Source: Cyclobacteriaceae bacterium (GTDB taxonomy: Bacteria > Bacteroidota > Bacteroidia > Cytophagales > Cyclobacteriaceae). From it: 64,000 bases of DNA. Both the position numbers and the translations under genes were made by a program. Shown one piece after another: positions 43,042 through 53,505 of the stretch. Position 1 is the first letter of the stretch, and the number at the start of each line of letters is the position of its first letter. The stretch is from assembly GCA_019694875.1 (NCBI GenBank), contig JAIBBC010000001.1, forward strand, positions 1,178,001-1,242,000. Reading direction: 5' to 3'. The notes beneath the pieces were generated by a model. The model had not been told where the DNA came from and did not search any database. It saw nothing but the letters and a program-made list of their open reading frames with translations.

Positions 43042-45315
43042 GTGAAAACGATCTGGCTGATTGGAACCGTGCTGTTGATATCCATGTCCGGATACAGTCA
43101 GACTATTACCATCAGCGGAACAGTGAAAGACAGTGGAGGAGAGTTGCTTCCCTTTGCGTCTGTTTTCTTACTGCCCGACTCTTCGAATACGCTTACCGAT
43201 TCAAATGGAAAGTTTCTCATCCGTACACAACCGGGTCTCAAAACAGTAAGAGTTTCCTACACGGGCTACAAAACTATTCAATCGGCCTTTACTATAAATC
43301 GCGATACCAGTATTCGTTTTTCACCGGAACGGGAAGCCGCGCAACTCAAGGAAGCGATTGTTAGCGACAGGCGGTATTCGCAACGCGACTGGATTGAAAC
43401 TACACGCACAGGAACAACCACGCTTACACCTGAAGAGGTAAACTCGATTCCGGTTTTAGGTGGAGAAGCGGATGTTATTAAAGTGTTGCAGCTGCTGCCC
43501 GGAAGCGTGCGCGGAGTGGAAGGTAGTTCTGATCTGTTTGTGCGTGGAGGGGCTGCCGATCAAAACCTGGTTCAACTTGATGATGCGCCCATCTACAACA
43601 CCAGTCATTTGTTTGGATTTCTGTCGGTGTTTAATCCCGATATTTTACAAAAGGTGGAATCGGTCAACGGTGGCTTCCCGGCCAACTATGGCGGAAGACT
43701 CTCTTCGGTACTCAATGTTGAAACACGATCGGACGTTGCTGAGAAAACCCATGGCTCCGGAAATATCGGTTTAATTGCTTCGCGTCTGTTTATTGAGCAA
43801 CCGATCGTAAAGAACAAAGCTTCTGTATGGATTTCCGCAAGAAGAACATATATCGACAAGCTCATGAAAGCGATTGGGGAAGACGTACCGTATTTCTTTT
43901 ATGATGTGAATGGTAAGATCATTGTAACGCCCACGAGGCACGATAACATTCAGTTGAGTTTTTACGGTGGAAGGGACGTGCTGTCAATTTTCAGGGATCG
44001 AAACAACGATGGTGAAGGCTTTCTGACTTCCTACAAATCGGGCAACAACAGCCAAAGCCTGCGCTGGCAACGTGCGTGGTCTTCGGGATGGAGCAGCACG
44101 GTTTCTCTTTTACGAACCGCGTACAGCTACGACATTCTAAATGCCTTTCAGGACAATCGATCGGTTGCTTCTTCAGACATTGAGGACCTTGGACTGAAAA
44201 TATTGTTGAGCAGAAAACTGACTCCCGGCATTTCAGTTATGTTCGGAGGCGATTGGATCCGGCACGATGTAAGCCCGAGTATCTTTACCGTATCCGGAAC
44301 CTTTACTGAGTTTTTTGAAAGCTCATCGGCAGCTGGGCGCGTGGCCGATGAAATTGCCACTCATACCCAGGCAGAATGGAGCGTTGCTAAACGATGGCTG
44401 ATCAACACAGGGTTGAGAACCTCGATGGCCGTTACCACGAATCGAAAGTATATCATTCCCGAGCCCCGATTTTCCGCGCGCTATAAGCTGGCAAAAAATG
44501 AAAGTCTTAAGTTCAGCTATTCGCGCATGGCGCAATACGTTCACCGGATTTCGAACTCGGCAATCTCCTCACCGACTGACATCTGGTACCCGGTAACCGA
44601 CAGTATCCGGCCACAAACATCGCATCAGATTTCGGTTGCATGGCAAAAACTTTTCTCCGGAAAAATCTATGCAAGTGTAGAAGGCTATTACAAAAGCATG
44701 AACGACATTATCGGGTTTGAGGAGGGAACAAACCTTTTTTTTACGACCGAGTTTCAATCCAAACTTATCCAGGGGAAAGGTTCAGCATATGGACTCGAGT
44801 TTTTAGTGAAAAAAGAAACCGGTCATTTATCAGGCTGGTTGAGTTACACGCTTTCGTGGGCATGGAGAAAGTTCGATGAATTGAGTGATGGCAATCGCTT
44901 TCCATCGCGATACGACCGGAGGCATAACGGTGCCATCGTTATGCAGTATGCGCTCAACAAAAATTGGTCGGTGTCAGCCGTTTGGGAATTTATTTCAGGT
45001 TCACGCTTTACCCCGGTAGTCGGTCAGTACGCAATCTCATCGCCCACAGGCATAGGGGTAGATTTACTTCCTGTGTATGCACCGCTTAATTCAGTGCGCC
45101 TTGCGGATACGCATCGGCTGGATCTTGGGATAAAATTTAAAAGCGGCTCCGACAAACGCGTTCAGTCAGAAGTTTTTTTAGGTGTTTACAACGCGTATAA
45201 CCGGGCCAGCCCGATTGGAATTAGCGTGGAACAAAAAGCGAATGGAGAATTGAAGTACACTCAGCCGGGTTTGTTTGGAACGATCCCGTTTGTGAGTTAT
45301 GGATTTAAATTTTAG
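43042..45315 (+). CDS. TonB-dependent receptor with CarboxypepD_reg-like N-terminus
   Basis: 757 residues starting at GTG 43042, with a signal peptide (MKTIWLIGTVLLISMSGYSQ) and an N-terminal CarboxypepD_reg-like domain (about 21-105, ISGTVKDSGGELLPFASVFLL, then LKTVRVSYTGYKT). The plug domain follows (about 120-230, with VLGGEADVIKVLQLLPG and DLFVRGGAADQNLVQLDDAPIYN), then a 22-strand-type barrel. It imports or binds an unknown ligand at the outer membrane. The partner gene, 3 bases downstream, encodes a DUF4249 lipoprotein, the usual companion of this receptor type. Confidence 0.93.
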   Translation: MKTIWLIGTVLLISMSGYSQTITISGTVKDSGGELLPFASVFLLPDSSNTLTDSNGKFLIRTQPGLKTVRVSYTGYKTIQSAFTINRDTSIRFSPEREAAQLKEAIVSDRRYSQRDWIETTRTGTTTLTPEEVNSIPVLGGEADVIKVLQLLPGSVRGVEGSSDLFVRGGAADQNLVQLDDAPIYNTSHLFGFLSVFNPDILQKVESVNGGFPANYGGRLSSVLNVETRSDVAEKTHGSGNIGLIASRLFIEQPIVKNKASVWISARRTYIDKLMKAIGEDVPYFFYDVNGKIIVTPTRHDNIQLSFYGGRDVLSIFRDRNNDGEGFLTSYKSGNNSQSLRWQRAWSSGWSSTVSLLRTAYSYDILNAFQDNRSVASSDIEDLGLKILLSRKLTPGISVMFGGDWIRHDVSPSIFTVSGTFTEFFESSSAAGRVADEIATHTQAEWSVAKRWLINTGLRTSMAVTTNRKYIIPEPRFSARYKLAKNESLKFSYSRMAQYVHRISNSAISSPTDIWYPVTDSIRPQTSHQISVAWQKLFSGKIYASVEGYYKSMNDIIGFEEGTNLFFTTEFQSKLIQGKGSAYGLEFLVKKETGHLSGWLSYTLSWAWRKFDELSDGNRFPSRYDRRHNGAIVMQYALNKNWSVSAVWEFISGSRFTPVVGQYAISSPTGIGVDLLPVYAPLNSVRLADTHRLDLGIKFKSGSDKRVQSEVFLGVYNAYNRASPIGISVEQKANGELKYTQPGLFGTIPFVSYGFKF

Positions 45316-45318
45316 GTC

Positions 45319-46164
45319 ATGAGAGTAGTTAGCGTGTTATGTATTTGTGTGTGTGCCGGGTTAGTACTCGCATGTTTTCCTGAGCCTTTGCCGGTGGGCA
45401 ATATCCCCCAGCTGAAACCGAAAATTGTGGTTTCCACACAAGTCACATCCAGTCAGTCGGTGGCCGTGTTGCTCACAAAAAGTGTTGGCGCCCTTGATGC
45501 CAGTGAAGATTCCGACCCGCAGGAATTACTTGATCAAATAGCGATTAACGATGCCGTGGTAACGGTGCAGTTTCAGGACGTAGCCTATGAATTCTTCTTC
45601 CTTGGGAATGGTGTGTATTCAAGTGTCGATCTTCCGTTGATACCGGGATATGAATACAAGTTAACAGTGGAAAGCATGTCGATGGGGGTGGTAACAGCAT
45701 CAACAATCGCGAAAAAAACTGTTCCGTTTGATTTTTTGCAAGCGAACATTTTCTATACCGGTTATGATACCCTGGCGGAGGTTAGTTACAGCTTTACCGA
45801 TCCGCCAGAAAAAAACTTTTACATGTTTAACGTTCAGCGCTTAAGCGGTGAGCTTGAGGCGGAAGATATTTTGAATCCCGAAGTCTTTGTCGATTTGATA
45901 GACGATCAGGATATTTTTGACGGAAGATATCAGGGCCGAAACAGGGTTGAGTCGAAACGCGACTTTATGCCGGGCGATACTGTGGCGATAGTTTTGTCGA
46001 ACATCAGCGAAGGATACTATAATTTCATGCAGGTGCGCAAAGATGCCCGATTCAACTTTGCCGAATTTCTGGGTGAACCGGCCAATTACCCGACAAATGT
46101 TAACGGAGGCCTCGGGTTTTTTAATCTCCACGTTCCCGATGTTCGTATTTTGCGTCTCGAATAG
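45319..46164 (+). CDS. DUF4249-like lipoprotein
   Basis: A 281-residue lipoprotein (signal with lipobox LVLAC at about residue 19) with an immunoglobulin-like beta fold predicted from alternating strands. The layout and position directly after a CarboxypepD_reg TonB receptor match the DUF4249 family, thought to be surface-exposed partners in ligand capture. The family assignment is from context plus overall pattern. Confidence 0.75.
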   Translation: MRVVSVLCICVCAGLVLACFPEPLPVGNIPQLKPKIVVSTQVTSSQSVAVLLTKSVGALDASEDSDPQELLDQIAINDAVVTVQFQDVAYEFFFLGNGVYSSVDLPLIPGYEYKLTVESMSMGVVTASTIAKKTVPFDFLQANIFYTGYDTLAEVSYSFTDPPEKNFYMFNVQRLSGELEAEDILNPEVFVDLIDDQDIFDGRYQGRNRVESKRDFMPGDTVAIVLSNISEGYYNFMQVRKDARFNFAEFLGEPANYPTNVNGGLGFFNLHVPDVRILRLE

Positions 46165-46220
46165 ACTTTTAAACCAATTTGTGCGTTTTGGTGTCTAATA
46201 ACAATAGGTGAATTATTTGT

Positions 46221-46862
46221 ATGAAGAAAATAGCTGGAATACTCGTGATAGCATGCCTGGCCGGATGTGCGCGTGAACCGGAAGTGGCTGATTTAGTGAA
46301 ATATATGGTAGTTGAAACCCGGTATGACACGGAGGAGGTTAATGAAAGTGCAAATGTGTTTACCGATTACTCCACATTTGTGTTGCGTGAGGACACACTC
46401 GGATTTGTTTCCACCTATGCAGGATCGGATACTATTTTATTGGATGAAGCAGGTACGCGCATCGACTTTGTTAACAGCACCATTGAACGGGTAGCCGAAC
46501 ATGTTACTGACCGCGGATTTACCCGTGTTGAGGAAGACGAAAATCCTGATTTTGCCGTGAAGATTGTTGTGCTTGAGAACTTCAGTTTTTTTCAGACAGT
46601 TTCGTACCCGGGATATTACTCGGGATATTACGGCTACTATGGTGGCTACTACGGCCCGATTGTAAACACATATTCATCAAACTTCGTAACCATGGTGATT
46701 GAAGTAGACGATATCAAACACTACGCGGAGAACGGAAGTAAGTACAAGGTTATATGGTCGGCTTACATTGGCGACTTGCTAACGACTGATGACCGGAAAA
46801 ATAAAATTCTCGTGGCGGTCGACAAGGCCTTCGAACAATCACCGTACTTCTCAAACAATTAA
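46221..46862 (+). CDS. DUF4136 domain lipoprotein
   Basis: A 213-residue lipoprotein (lipobox CLAGC near residue 16). The DUF4136 domain shows DYSTFVLREDTLG, then GFTRVEEDENPDFAVKIVV and the final ILVAVDKAFEQSPY. A tyrosine/glycine-rich segment, YYSGYYGYYGGYYGP, lies in the middle, as in many Bacteroidota members. Function unknown. The next gene begins 4 bases after its stop. Confidence 0.87.
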   Translation: MKKIAGILVIACLAGCAREPEVADLVKYMVVETRYDTEEVNESANVFTDYSTFVLREDTLGFVSTYAGSDTILLDEAGTRIDFVNSTIERVAEHVTDRGFTRVEEDENPDFAVKIVVLENFSFFQTVSYPGYYSGYYGYYGGYYGPIVNTYSSNFVTMVIEVDDIKHYAENGSKYKVIWSAYIGDLLTTDDRKNKILVAVDKAFEQSPYFSNN

Positions 46863-46866
46863 TGCC

Positions 46867-47475
46867 ATGATCAGAATTTGCATCATACTTTCTTTGGTAA
46901 CCTGTTCATTGCTCACTAACGCGCAGGAGTACAGTACAGCCTTTCATTTGGGATGGAACACCATGGTTCCTTTTTCCGATAAGGATTTCACCGGCAGCAC
47001 AAGTTCAGCCGGCATCCGCCTGGGCTATTCAAAATTTGTGAACGAAAAATTCGGCTTCGGATTTGAGGCCGGATATTCAACCCTTGATGACTATGTTCCG
47101 CCTACCACGTACGAATATCCGGGTGGTGCAATCACAACGGACATCTACAATTATCTCTACTACTTTACACTCATGGCCAATGGCCAATATTATTTTGCGC
47201 AAGGCGAACACTTTATTCCCTACACTTCATTAGGAATGGGTGTGGCATTCAGCGAATACAAGATTTTCTACAACGTCTATCAGGAAAACGACAATAACAC
47301 AGGCTTTGTGATCAGGCCGGAGATCGGAACATTGTTTAAAATAAAAGAGTATTCCAGTTTTGGATTAAAAGCTGCGTTGGGTTTTGATTACGCAACCAAC
47401 AAAAGCGATTACTTCGAAACCAAGAATCTTGCAGCGCTGAATTTTCAGATCGGAATTGTATTCCTGAACCGTTAA
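46867..47475 (+). CDS. outer-membrane beta-barrel protein
   Basis: 202 residues from the ATG at 46867 (MIRICIILSLVTCSLLTNAQ signal). The frame is open from 46789, but that part lies inside the previous gene. Alternating hydrophobic strands with a glycine-rich FGFGFEAGYST and a C-terminal NFQIGIVFLNR ending suggest an eight-strand OmpX/porin-family barrel. Function unknown. Its end overlaps the convergent response-regulator gene by 4 bases. Confidence 0.8.
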   Translation: MIRICIILSLVTCSLLTNAQEYSTAFHLGWNTMVPFSDKDFTGSTSSAGIRLGYSKFVNEKFGFGFEAGYSTLDDYVPPTTYEYPGGAITTDIYNYLYYFTLMANGQYYFAQGEHFIPYTSLGMGVAFSEYKIFYNVYQENDNNTGFVIRPEIGTLFKIKEYSSFGLKAALGFDYATNKSDYFETKNLAALNFQIGIVFLNR

Positions 47476-48158
47476 CCGGTTACAAAGTGGTAGCCGATTC
47501 CCTTGATGGTGATAATCTCGATGGAAGGATCGTCCTTTAAGTAGTCACGGAGCTTGGTGATGTACACGTCCAGGTTGCGCGAATTAAAAAATGAATCGTC
47601 ACCCCAGAGTTTCATGAGAATATCTTTTCGCTGAACCGTAGCGTTCCGGTTTTCGGTAAGCATTTGAAGCAGGCTTGCCTCCCGGTGCGAGAGCTTTTTA
47701 ACAGAATCCCCGTTTTTTAATTCATAGCGCAGCGGACTGAATTCAAACTTTCCCAGCGTAATGTTCTCCGGAAGCGTCTTGCCGGATTTCTGAGAAAGGT
47801 TTAACAGGTTCGTTACGCGAACGATCAACTCTTCCATGCTGAATGGCTTGCGCAGGTAATCATTGCCGCCCACTTCAAAACCCTTCAAAACATCTTCGGT
47901 TTGATTTTTAGCCGTTACAAAAATGATCGGCACATTTGGGTTAACCTGTTTGATGTCACGCGCGATAGCGTAACCATCCCGGGAAGGTAGCATCACATCC
48001 AGCACACAGATATCGGGCTTGTCGCGTTCGAAAAAACTCAATGCCTGCTGGCCGTCAGTAACCATCGCTACTTCAAAGTCGCGACTCTCCAGGCTTTCCT
48101 TTACAATCCGCCCCAGGAAAGGCTCATCTTCAACATACAGGATTTTTATTTTGCTCAT
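47472..48158 (-). CDS. OmpR-type response regulator
   Basis: A 228-residue two-domain regulator. The receiver domain carries the acidic pair near residues 10-12 (VEDE), phosphoacceptor Asp54 in CVLDVMLP and the conserved Lys in LRKPFS. A C-terminal winged-helix trans_reg_c domain (about 135-228) ends in TIKGIGYHF. Translationally coupled (4-base overlap) to the sensor kinase encoded just upstream. Confidence 0.96.
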   Translation of the reverse strand: MSKIKILYVEDEPFLGRIVKESLESRDFEVAMVTDGQQALSFFERDKPDICVLDVMLPSRDGYAIARDIKQVNPNVPIIFVTAKNQTEDVLKGFEVGGNDYLRKPFSMEELIVRVTNLLNLSQKSGKTLPENITLGKFEFSPLRYELKNGDSVKKLSHREASLLQMLTENRNATVQRKDILMKLWGDDSFFNSRNLDVYITKLRDYLKDDPSIEIITIKGIGYHFVTG

Positions 48159-49654
48159 GAGTGACGCTTCGGCCAGCGTATAATAAAGGTACTGCCTTTT
48201 CCGGACTCGCTTTCAACTTCAATCGATCCCTGGTGCGCTTTCACAACTCCAGAAACGTAGCTGAGTCCCAACCCATAGCCTTTAATATTATGCACGTCAC
48301 CGGTAGGTACGCGGAAGAATTTTTCGAAAATTTTCTTTTTGAACTCAACCGGAATTCCCAACCCCTCGTCCCGCACGGATAGTACCACGCTGTCCGAAAT
48401 TTCTTTCAGATCAATCGAGATCACCGGCATTTCCGGACTGTATTTTAATGCGTTATCGAGTAAATTGTAAATCACGTTGGTGATGTGGGCATGCTCCCCC
48501 TCAACAATAAAACTTTCGCCCTCAGGAGTGAACGATACCTTAGCCTGACGCTTTTCAAATATCAAACGCATCGAATCAAGAATCTGCGTAACTGTCTTTT
48601 GAAGATCAACCGATTCTTTCTGTATCGTGATCCCCTTGTTTTCAAATACCGAGGCTTTCAGAATTTTGTCCGTCATCAACGTAAGCCGGTTCAGTTCGTT
48701 CCGTGCGATGTCGAGGTACTCATTGGTGAGTTTTGGATCGTTAAGTGCATGAAAATTTTTGAGTGCTTCTAATGCAACGCTAACCGTGGCTACAGGAGTT
48801 TTCAATTCATGCGTTACGTTGCTGATGAAATCATTCTTAAGTTCCATTAAGCGTTGTTGAGCCCGAAGATTCCGGTACAAAATGATAAATGCAATAACGG
48901 TAAGAATTGTCAGGAAGAATGAAAACAATATTTGCGGAGCTATCTGCCGAAGAATAACATTTTGAATGGGGAAAATCGAAGCGTTGTACCGGCTTCCGGG
49001 ATTGAAGCGCAATCCTTCCAGGTGAATTGTGTCACTGTAAACGCGTGGCGGGTTATCATTCAGTTCGTTACTGTCAGGCCTTCTGAACATGTGAAACCGC
49101 TCAGGCGGAGTAACCTGATGCTCAACCGAGAATTTTACTTCAATGCTGGCCTTTTTTAAAGCAGTATTGAAATTCTGCTTCAACGTATCAAGACTTACTG
49201 TATCGGGCGCCAGCCGGATCATAAAACTTTTTTGACCGCCTTCGATACTTTGACGCAACTGACGTGTCATCGGCCGGATGGCTTCAATTATTGAATCGTT
49301 GCTGAGCGACTTGCCCGAAACAATAATCTGTACGGTAGGAGCTTTGGTTGTTACAATCATGCTGTCGGCAATCTTCCTGCCTTCAACTTTCTGTTTTAAA
49401 ATACTGATGGATTGGATGCTACCGGGGGAGATTTCTCTTAAGGTATCTCTATTAACCGCGCGTATATTACTCTGGTAGATCGAATCCCGCATGGTGTAAA
49501 GGGTGTTCCGGAAAATATAATTCGCATCCCTGCGCAGGCCGAAATAAGACCGTTCATAAGAATCGCGCAGCCAAAACAACTGTAGAACCAGCAACAATGC
49601 TATGCTGCTGATCATCAGCGTAAGGGCAACTACATTTTTCGACTTATTCATCAC
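48155..49654 (-). CDS. sensor histidine kinase
   Basis: A 499-residue membrane kinase. TM1 (about 10-28) and TM2 (about 240-261) flank a ~210-residue periplasmic sensor region with no recognised fold. A HisKA domain with His282 in VTHELKTP is followed by the HATPase domain with N, G1 (DEGLGIP) and G2 (GYGLGLSYV) boxes. It phosphorylates the coupled OmpR-type regulator. It is divergent from the GLPGLI-barrel gene pair, which is a plausible target (inference). Confidence 0.95.
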   Translation of the reverse strand: MMNKSKNVVALTLMISSIALLLVLQLFWLRDSYERSYFGLRRDANYIFRNTLYTMRDSIYQSNIRAVNRDTLREISPGSIQSISILKQKVEGRKIADSMIVTTKAPTVQIIVSGKSLSNDSIIEAIRPMTRQLRQSIEGGQKSFMIRLAPDTVSLDTLKQNFNTALKKASIEVKFSVEHQVTPPERFHMFRRPDSNELNDNPPRVYSDTIHLEGLRFNPGSRYNASIFPIQNVILRQIAPQILFSFFLTILTVIAFIILYRNLRAQQRLMELKNDFISNVTHELKTPVATVSVALEALKNFHALNDPKLTNEYLDIARNELNRLTLMTDKILKASVFENKGITIQKESVDLQKTVTQILDSMRLIFEKRQAKVSFTPEGESFIVEGEHAHITNVIYNLLDNALKYSPEMPVISIDLKEISDSVVLSVRDEGLGIPVEFKKKIFEKFFRVPTGDVHNIKGYGLGLSYVSGVVKAHQGSIEVESESGKGSTFIIRWPKRHS

Positions 49655-49775
49655 ACAAAAATAACGCGCGGAAAACGCTTAAGATCACATCGTTAACGTT
49701 AATTAACCTTCCTTTCAGAACTATTAACCCTGCCATGCCGTCCCTTGCCGTAGATTTGTTGAGGAAATTTTTTAA

Positions 49776-50576
49776 ATGAAACTATCCAAAAACATGAAGA
49801 GAATCATTCTGATGCTGGGGATGCTGGTTTGCATCCTGGCCGCACATGCTGTCTTTGCCCAGCAAACTGGAGTAATCACTTATGAAAATCGGGTTAATAT
49901 GCATCGTAATATCCCGGCTGACCGCCAGGAGATGAAGGCTATGGTTCCGGAATTCAGAATCAGCAAAATGCAGCTCTTCTTTAACGGAGAAGAATCACTT
50001 TACAAGCCTGTTATCGAAGATGAAGAAGAACAATTCGGTGGAGGTGGTGTGCGGATGTCTTTCCGGATGCCGAAAGTTGAAACCTATACCAATGCGTCAA
50101 CATCGATGATCCTTTCATTACAGGAACTGATGGGTAAGAAGTACCTGATCACCGATACAGTTAAAATGTCTCCCTGGAAGCTCGGCACCGAAACCAAAGA
50201 AATTATGGGTTACACTTGCCGGATGGCATACTTTACGCAAAGCCAGGAAATGACAACGATGAAAGTTGAAAATGGAGTGATGACTCCCGAGAAGAGAACC
50301 GTTACACAGGAAATTACGGCCTGGTATACTGATCAAATCCGCCCGTCACTTGGCCCTGAACGCTACAATACATTACCCGGAACAGTACTGGCGCTTGACG
50401 TGAACAACGGTGAACGTGTAATTGTCGCGCGCAATATTGAACTGCGTGAGTTAAAGAAAGATGAGCTCAAGGTACCGGATGCCTCTACCAAGGTAACACA
50501 GGCTGAATTCCGCAAACTCCAGGAAGAACAAATGGAGAGAATGCGGGCGAACGGAAGAACGTTTATGCGCAATTAA
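49776..50576 (+). CDS. GLPGLI family protein
   Basis: A 266-residue exported protein (signal MKRIILMLGMLVCILAAHAVFAQ, preceded by six residues). The region near residue 200, GPERYNTLPGTVLALDVNNGERV, is the LPGT variant of the family-defining GLPGLI motif. Function unknown; members often sit beside large TonB-receptor-like barrels, as here (20 bp before the next gene). First gene divergent from the two-component system. Confidence 0.88.
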   Translation: MKLSKNMKRIILMLGMLVCILAAHAVFAQQTGVITYENRVNMHRNIPADRQEMKAMVPEFRISKMQLFFNGEESLYKPVIEDEEEQFGGGGVRMSFRMPKVETYTNASTSMILSLQELMGKKYLITDTVKMSPWKLGTETKEIMGYTCRMAYFTQSQEMTTMKVENGVMTPEKRTVTQEITAWYTDQIRPSLGPERYNTLPGTVLALDVNNGERVIVARNIELRELKKDELKVPDASTKVTQAEFRKLQEEQMERMRANGRTFMRN

Positions 50577-50596
50577 TTTACCCCTTCTAAAAATTT

Positions 50597-53461
50597 ATGA
50601 GAATACTTTTACTGCTGACAGCCGTATTGGCGGCACAGGCATTGTACGCCCAAAAAATTACTGTAAAAGGTAAGCTGGTCGACTCCTCAGGCAGCCCCCT
50701 GCCGATGGCAACCATTCTGTTTCTTAACCCAAAGGACTCAACACTTCTAAACTTTGGCGCCACAAACAAGGACGGGTTGTTTGAAGTGAAAAACCTGAAT
50801 CGTGCCGAATACCTGTTTAAGGTAACGTATGTTTCGCAGGCTCCGTTATTTGTTAAAATTTCTCCAAAACCCGATGACCTGATAATTGATCTCGGTGTTC
50901 AAAAGATGGAACCCGCCAGCACCATGCTCGGTGAAGTACAGATTCGCGGAGAACGCGCACCGGTAACCATCAAGAAAGATACCATCGAATTCAATGCAAG
51001 TTCTTTTAAAACCCAACCCAATGCAGTGGTGGAGGACTTGTTAAAAAAGATGCCGGGCATGGAGGTTGACAATGACGGAACCATTCGGGCTCAGGGCGAG
51101 CAAGTGCAGCGCGTAACGGTTGATGGAAAAGAATTTTTTGGTCGTGACCCTAAACTCGCAACGCGTAACCTTCCCGCGGATGCGGTAGATAAAGTACAAG
51201 TGTTTGATAAAAAATCCGATCAGGCTGCCTTTACAGGAATCGATGACGGCCAGCGCGAGAAAACAATCAACCTTGAACTGAAAGAAGAAAAACGAAATGG
51301 AATGTTCGGAAACGCAACCGCGGGTTACGGAACACCGAATGATCGCTTCACCGGTCGCCTGAGCCTGAACCGTTTCTCAAAAGGTCAGCAGCTTTCCATC
51401 GTAGGTACTGCTAACAACGTAAACGAGCAGGGATTTTCGATTGACGATTACATGACGTTTACCGGAGGAGCAAATGCGTTTGCCGGAGGTGGCGGGGGTA
51501 CCCGTACGATTACCATCGGTGGAGGTGGTGGCGGAAGCAGTGGCGGAATGCAACTGGGAGGCGGCCAAACCAATGGTATCATGCAAACCTATGGTGGCGG
51601 ATTAAACTTCAACAAAGACATCGGGAAGAAAACCAAGTTCAGCGCGAATTACTTTGTAAATTATCTGGTGCATGACATCAAGCAGGAAACCGAACGCGAA
51701 TATTTTTTCTCAGACGAACAGTCTGCAGGTCCGATTGAACCAACGAAGTTTTACAATGAAATTAGTACGCAACACAGTACAAATCTCAATCACCGCTTCA
51801 ATTTTATTGTGGACCATGAGCTTGATTCTGCGAACTCAATTAAGTGGACCAACGGTGTAACCTTAAGTGATACTGAATCAGAGCAGGAAAGTTCTAATGA
51901 GAACCTTTCAGAAGCTCTCTTTGAACAGAGTTCAACGCAACGGACCTCAACTTCTACAGGAACCTCGCTGTCGTATAATAGCGAATTGCTATACCGTCAT
52001 AAATTCAACAAGAAAGGGAGGACGTTTTCAACTTCTTTAACCTTTGGCGTAAGCGATAGTGATCGTGATGGAGTGATAGATGGCGAAACGAGAGTAGCCG
52101 GACGTGATGCGACCACTTTGGATCAAACCAACAATCAAACAACAAAGAATTTAACATATGGTGCGAATCTGTCGTATACGGAACCGCTGGGCAACAGAAA
52201 GTATCTTGAAGTCAATTACAATATCCGTCAGAACAAAAATGATGTAGATCGTAAAGCATACGATTCTGAAAAGCAGTTTATGGACTCGGTTAGCAACAAA
52301 TATTCAAGTACATATCTGTATCAACGCGGAGGCCTGAATCTAAGAATCAATCGTGACAGCTACAGTGTAACATTAGGAGGAGCCTTTCAGCAGACTATTC
52401 TGGATGGAGAAATTTTTCGTCCTGAATCGCAGGCAACAACAATAAATCGTCCTTTTACCAACTTTCTCCCATCTGTGCACTTTAACTATGACTTTGATAA
52501 TAATGTGAGACTGCGGGCAGACTATGAAACATCGATGCAGGCGCCCACAATTCAGCAATTGCAACCTACACAGGATGTTAACAACTATCCGAATATTTCT
52601 GTAGGTAATCCAACTCTAAAGCCCTCTTATCAGCATTCGTTGCGATTGAATTTTTCAAAGTTTGACCCTGTAACATTTATTAGCTTCTTCAGCTTCATCA
52701 ATGCCACCTATACAACAGATGCAATAACTAATAGTCAAACTTTCAGTGTAGTGGATTCAACCCGAACAACGATAACAAAACCGATCAACGTTGACAACAA
52801 CATAAACGTAAGCGGAAATGTTAACGCGAGTTTTCCGCTGACAAAGCTTTTTAGCCGTTTCAATATCGGATTTAATGTCAGAGGTCAGCAAAGTGTAAAC
52901 GTTTCACGTTCAGAGGAAAATGGTGAGCAAATAAGCGAATCACAAACTAACGTTAATCAATTTACGTTGGGTGGAAATTTACGATACACGTTTACATACA
53001 AAGAGTTTTTTGATCTTAGCCTGTCGACAAACTTGAGCCGGCAAAAGACGACCTATGAGTCGGGTCAGAACGATCAGAAATATTTCAATAAGACGTATAC
53101 GGGAGAAGCCAACATTAACTTCCTGAAAGTGTACCGACTTTCTGGCACCATGAACTACATGGAGTATCAAAACCAATCCAACAACAGCACGGTTTCTATT
53201 CCTATGCTTAATCTCTCCTTGTCACGATATGTGTTGAAGGCGAATGCAGGCGAAATTAAGTTTGCCGTTAATAATGTGCTGGATCGCAACCTCGGTGTAA
53301 CACAAACCGCGAATGCCCAATACTTCGAACGCCAAACAATGAACTCACTTGGCCGCTATTATATGGTAACATTTACGTACGCCATCAATCGCCACCTTAA
53401 CCCGATGGGGGGCGGTGGCCGCAGAGGCGGTGGTCAGCGTATGATTATCATGGGCGGGTAA
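50597..53461 (+). CDS. large outer-membrane beta-barrel protein (TonB-receptor-like)
   Basis: 954 residues, with a signal peptide (MRILLLLTAVLAAQALYAQ), then a CarboxypepD_reg-like domain (about 20-105), a plug-like region (about 115-215, with DLLKKMPGMEVDNDGTIRAQGEQVQRVTVDGKEFFG) and an outer-membrane barrel of the OMP_b-brl_3 type. It has unusual glycine-rich stretches (about residues 293-325 and the last ~20 residues, GGGGRRGGGQRM). Encoded with the GLPGLI protein, a common Bacteroidota pair of unknown function. Confidence 0.9.
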   Translation: MRILLLLTAVLAAQALYAQKITVKGKLVDSSGSPLPMATILFLNPKDSTLLNFGATNKDGLFEVKNLNRAEYLFKVTYVSQAPLFVKISPKPDDLIIDLGVQKMEPASTMLGEVQIRGERAPVTIKKDTIEFNASSFKTQPNAVVEDLLKKMPGMEVDNDGTIRAQGEQVQRVTVDGKEFFGRDPKLATRNLPADAVDKVQVFDKKSDQAAFTGIDDGQREKTINLELKEEKRNGMFGNATAGYGTPNDRFTGRLSLNRFSKGQQLSIVGTANNVNEQGFSIDDYMTFTGGANAFAGGGGGTRTITIGGGGGGSSGGMQLGGGQTNGIMQTYGGGLNFNKDIGKKTKFSANYFVNYLVHDIKQETEREYFFSDEQSAGPIEPTKFYNEISTQHSTNLNHRFNFIVDHELDSANSIKWTNGVTLSDTESEQESSNENLSEALFEQSSTQRTSTSTGTSLSYNSELLYRHKFNKKGRTFSTSLTFGVSDSDRDGVIDGETRVAGRDATTLDQTNNQTTKNLTYGANLSYTEPLGNRKYLEVNYNIRQNKNDVDRKAYDSEKQFMDSVSNKYSSTYLYQRGGLNLRINRDSYSVTLGGAFQQTILDGEIFRPESQATTINRPFTNFLPSVHFNYDFDNNVRLRADYETSMQAPTIQQLQPTQDVNNYPNISVGNPTLKPSYQHSLRLNFSKFDPVTFISFFSFINATYTTDAITNSQTFSVVDSTRTTITKPINVDNNINVSGNVNASFPLTKLFSRFNIGFNVRGQQSVNVSRSEENGEQISESQTNVNQFTLGGNLRYTFTYKEFFDLSLSTNLSRQKTTYESGQNDQKYFNKTYTGEANINFLKVYRLSGTMNYMEYQNQSNNSTVSIPMLNLSLSRYVLKANAGEIKFAVNNVLDRNLGVTQTANAQYFERQTMNSLGRYYMVTFTYAINRHLNPMGGGGRRGGGQRMIIMGG

Positions 53462-53505
53462 TTTTCGAGGGCCTGAATCAAGCTTAAAGTTTTATCTTTG
53501 ACCGG

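Noticed and set aside
46608-46655. Tandem GGATATTACTCGGG-like repeats as a possible CRISPR or VNTR
   Set aside because: They are codons of the Tyr/Gly-rich YYGYYGGYYG segment inside the DUF4136 gene, with no spacer structure.
51480-51560. Low-complexity G-rich tract as a possible structural DNA element
   Set aside because: It encodes the glycine-rich loop of the outer-membrane protein at 50597-53461.
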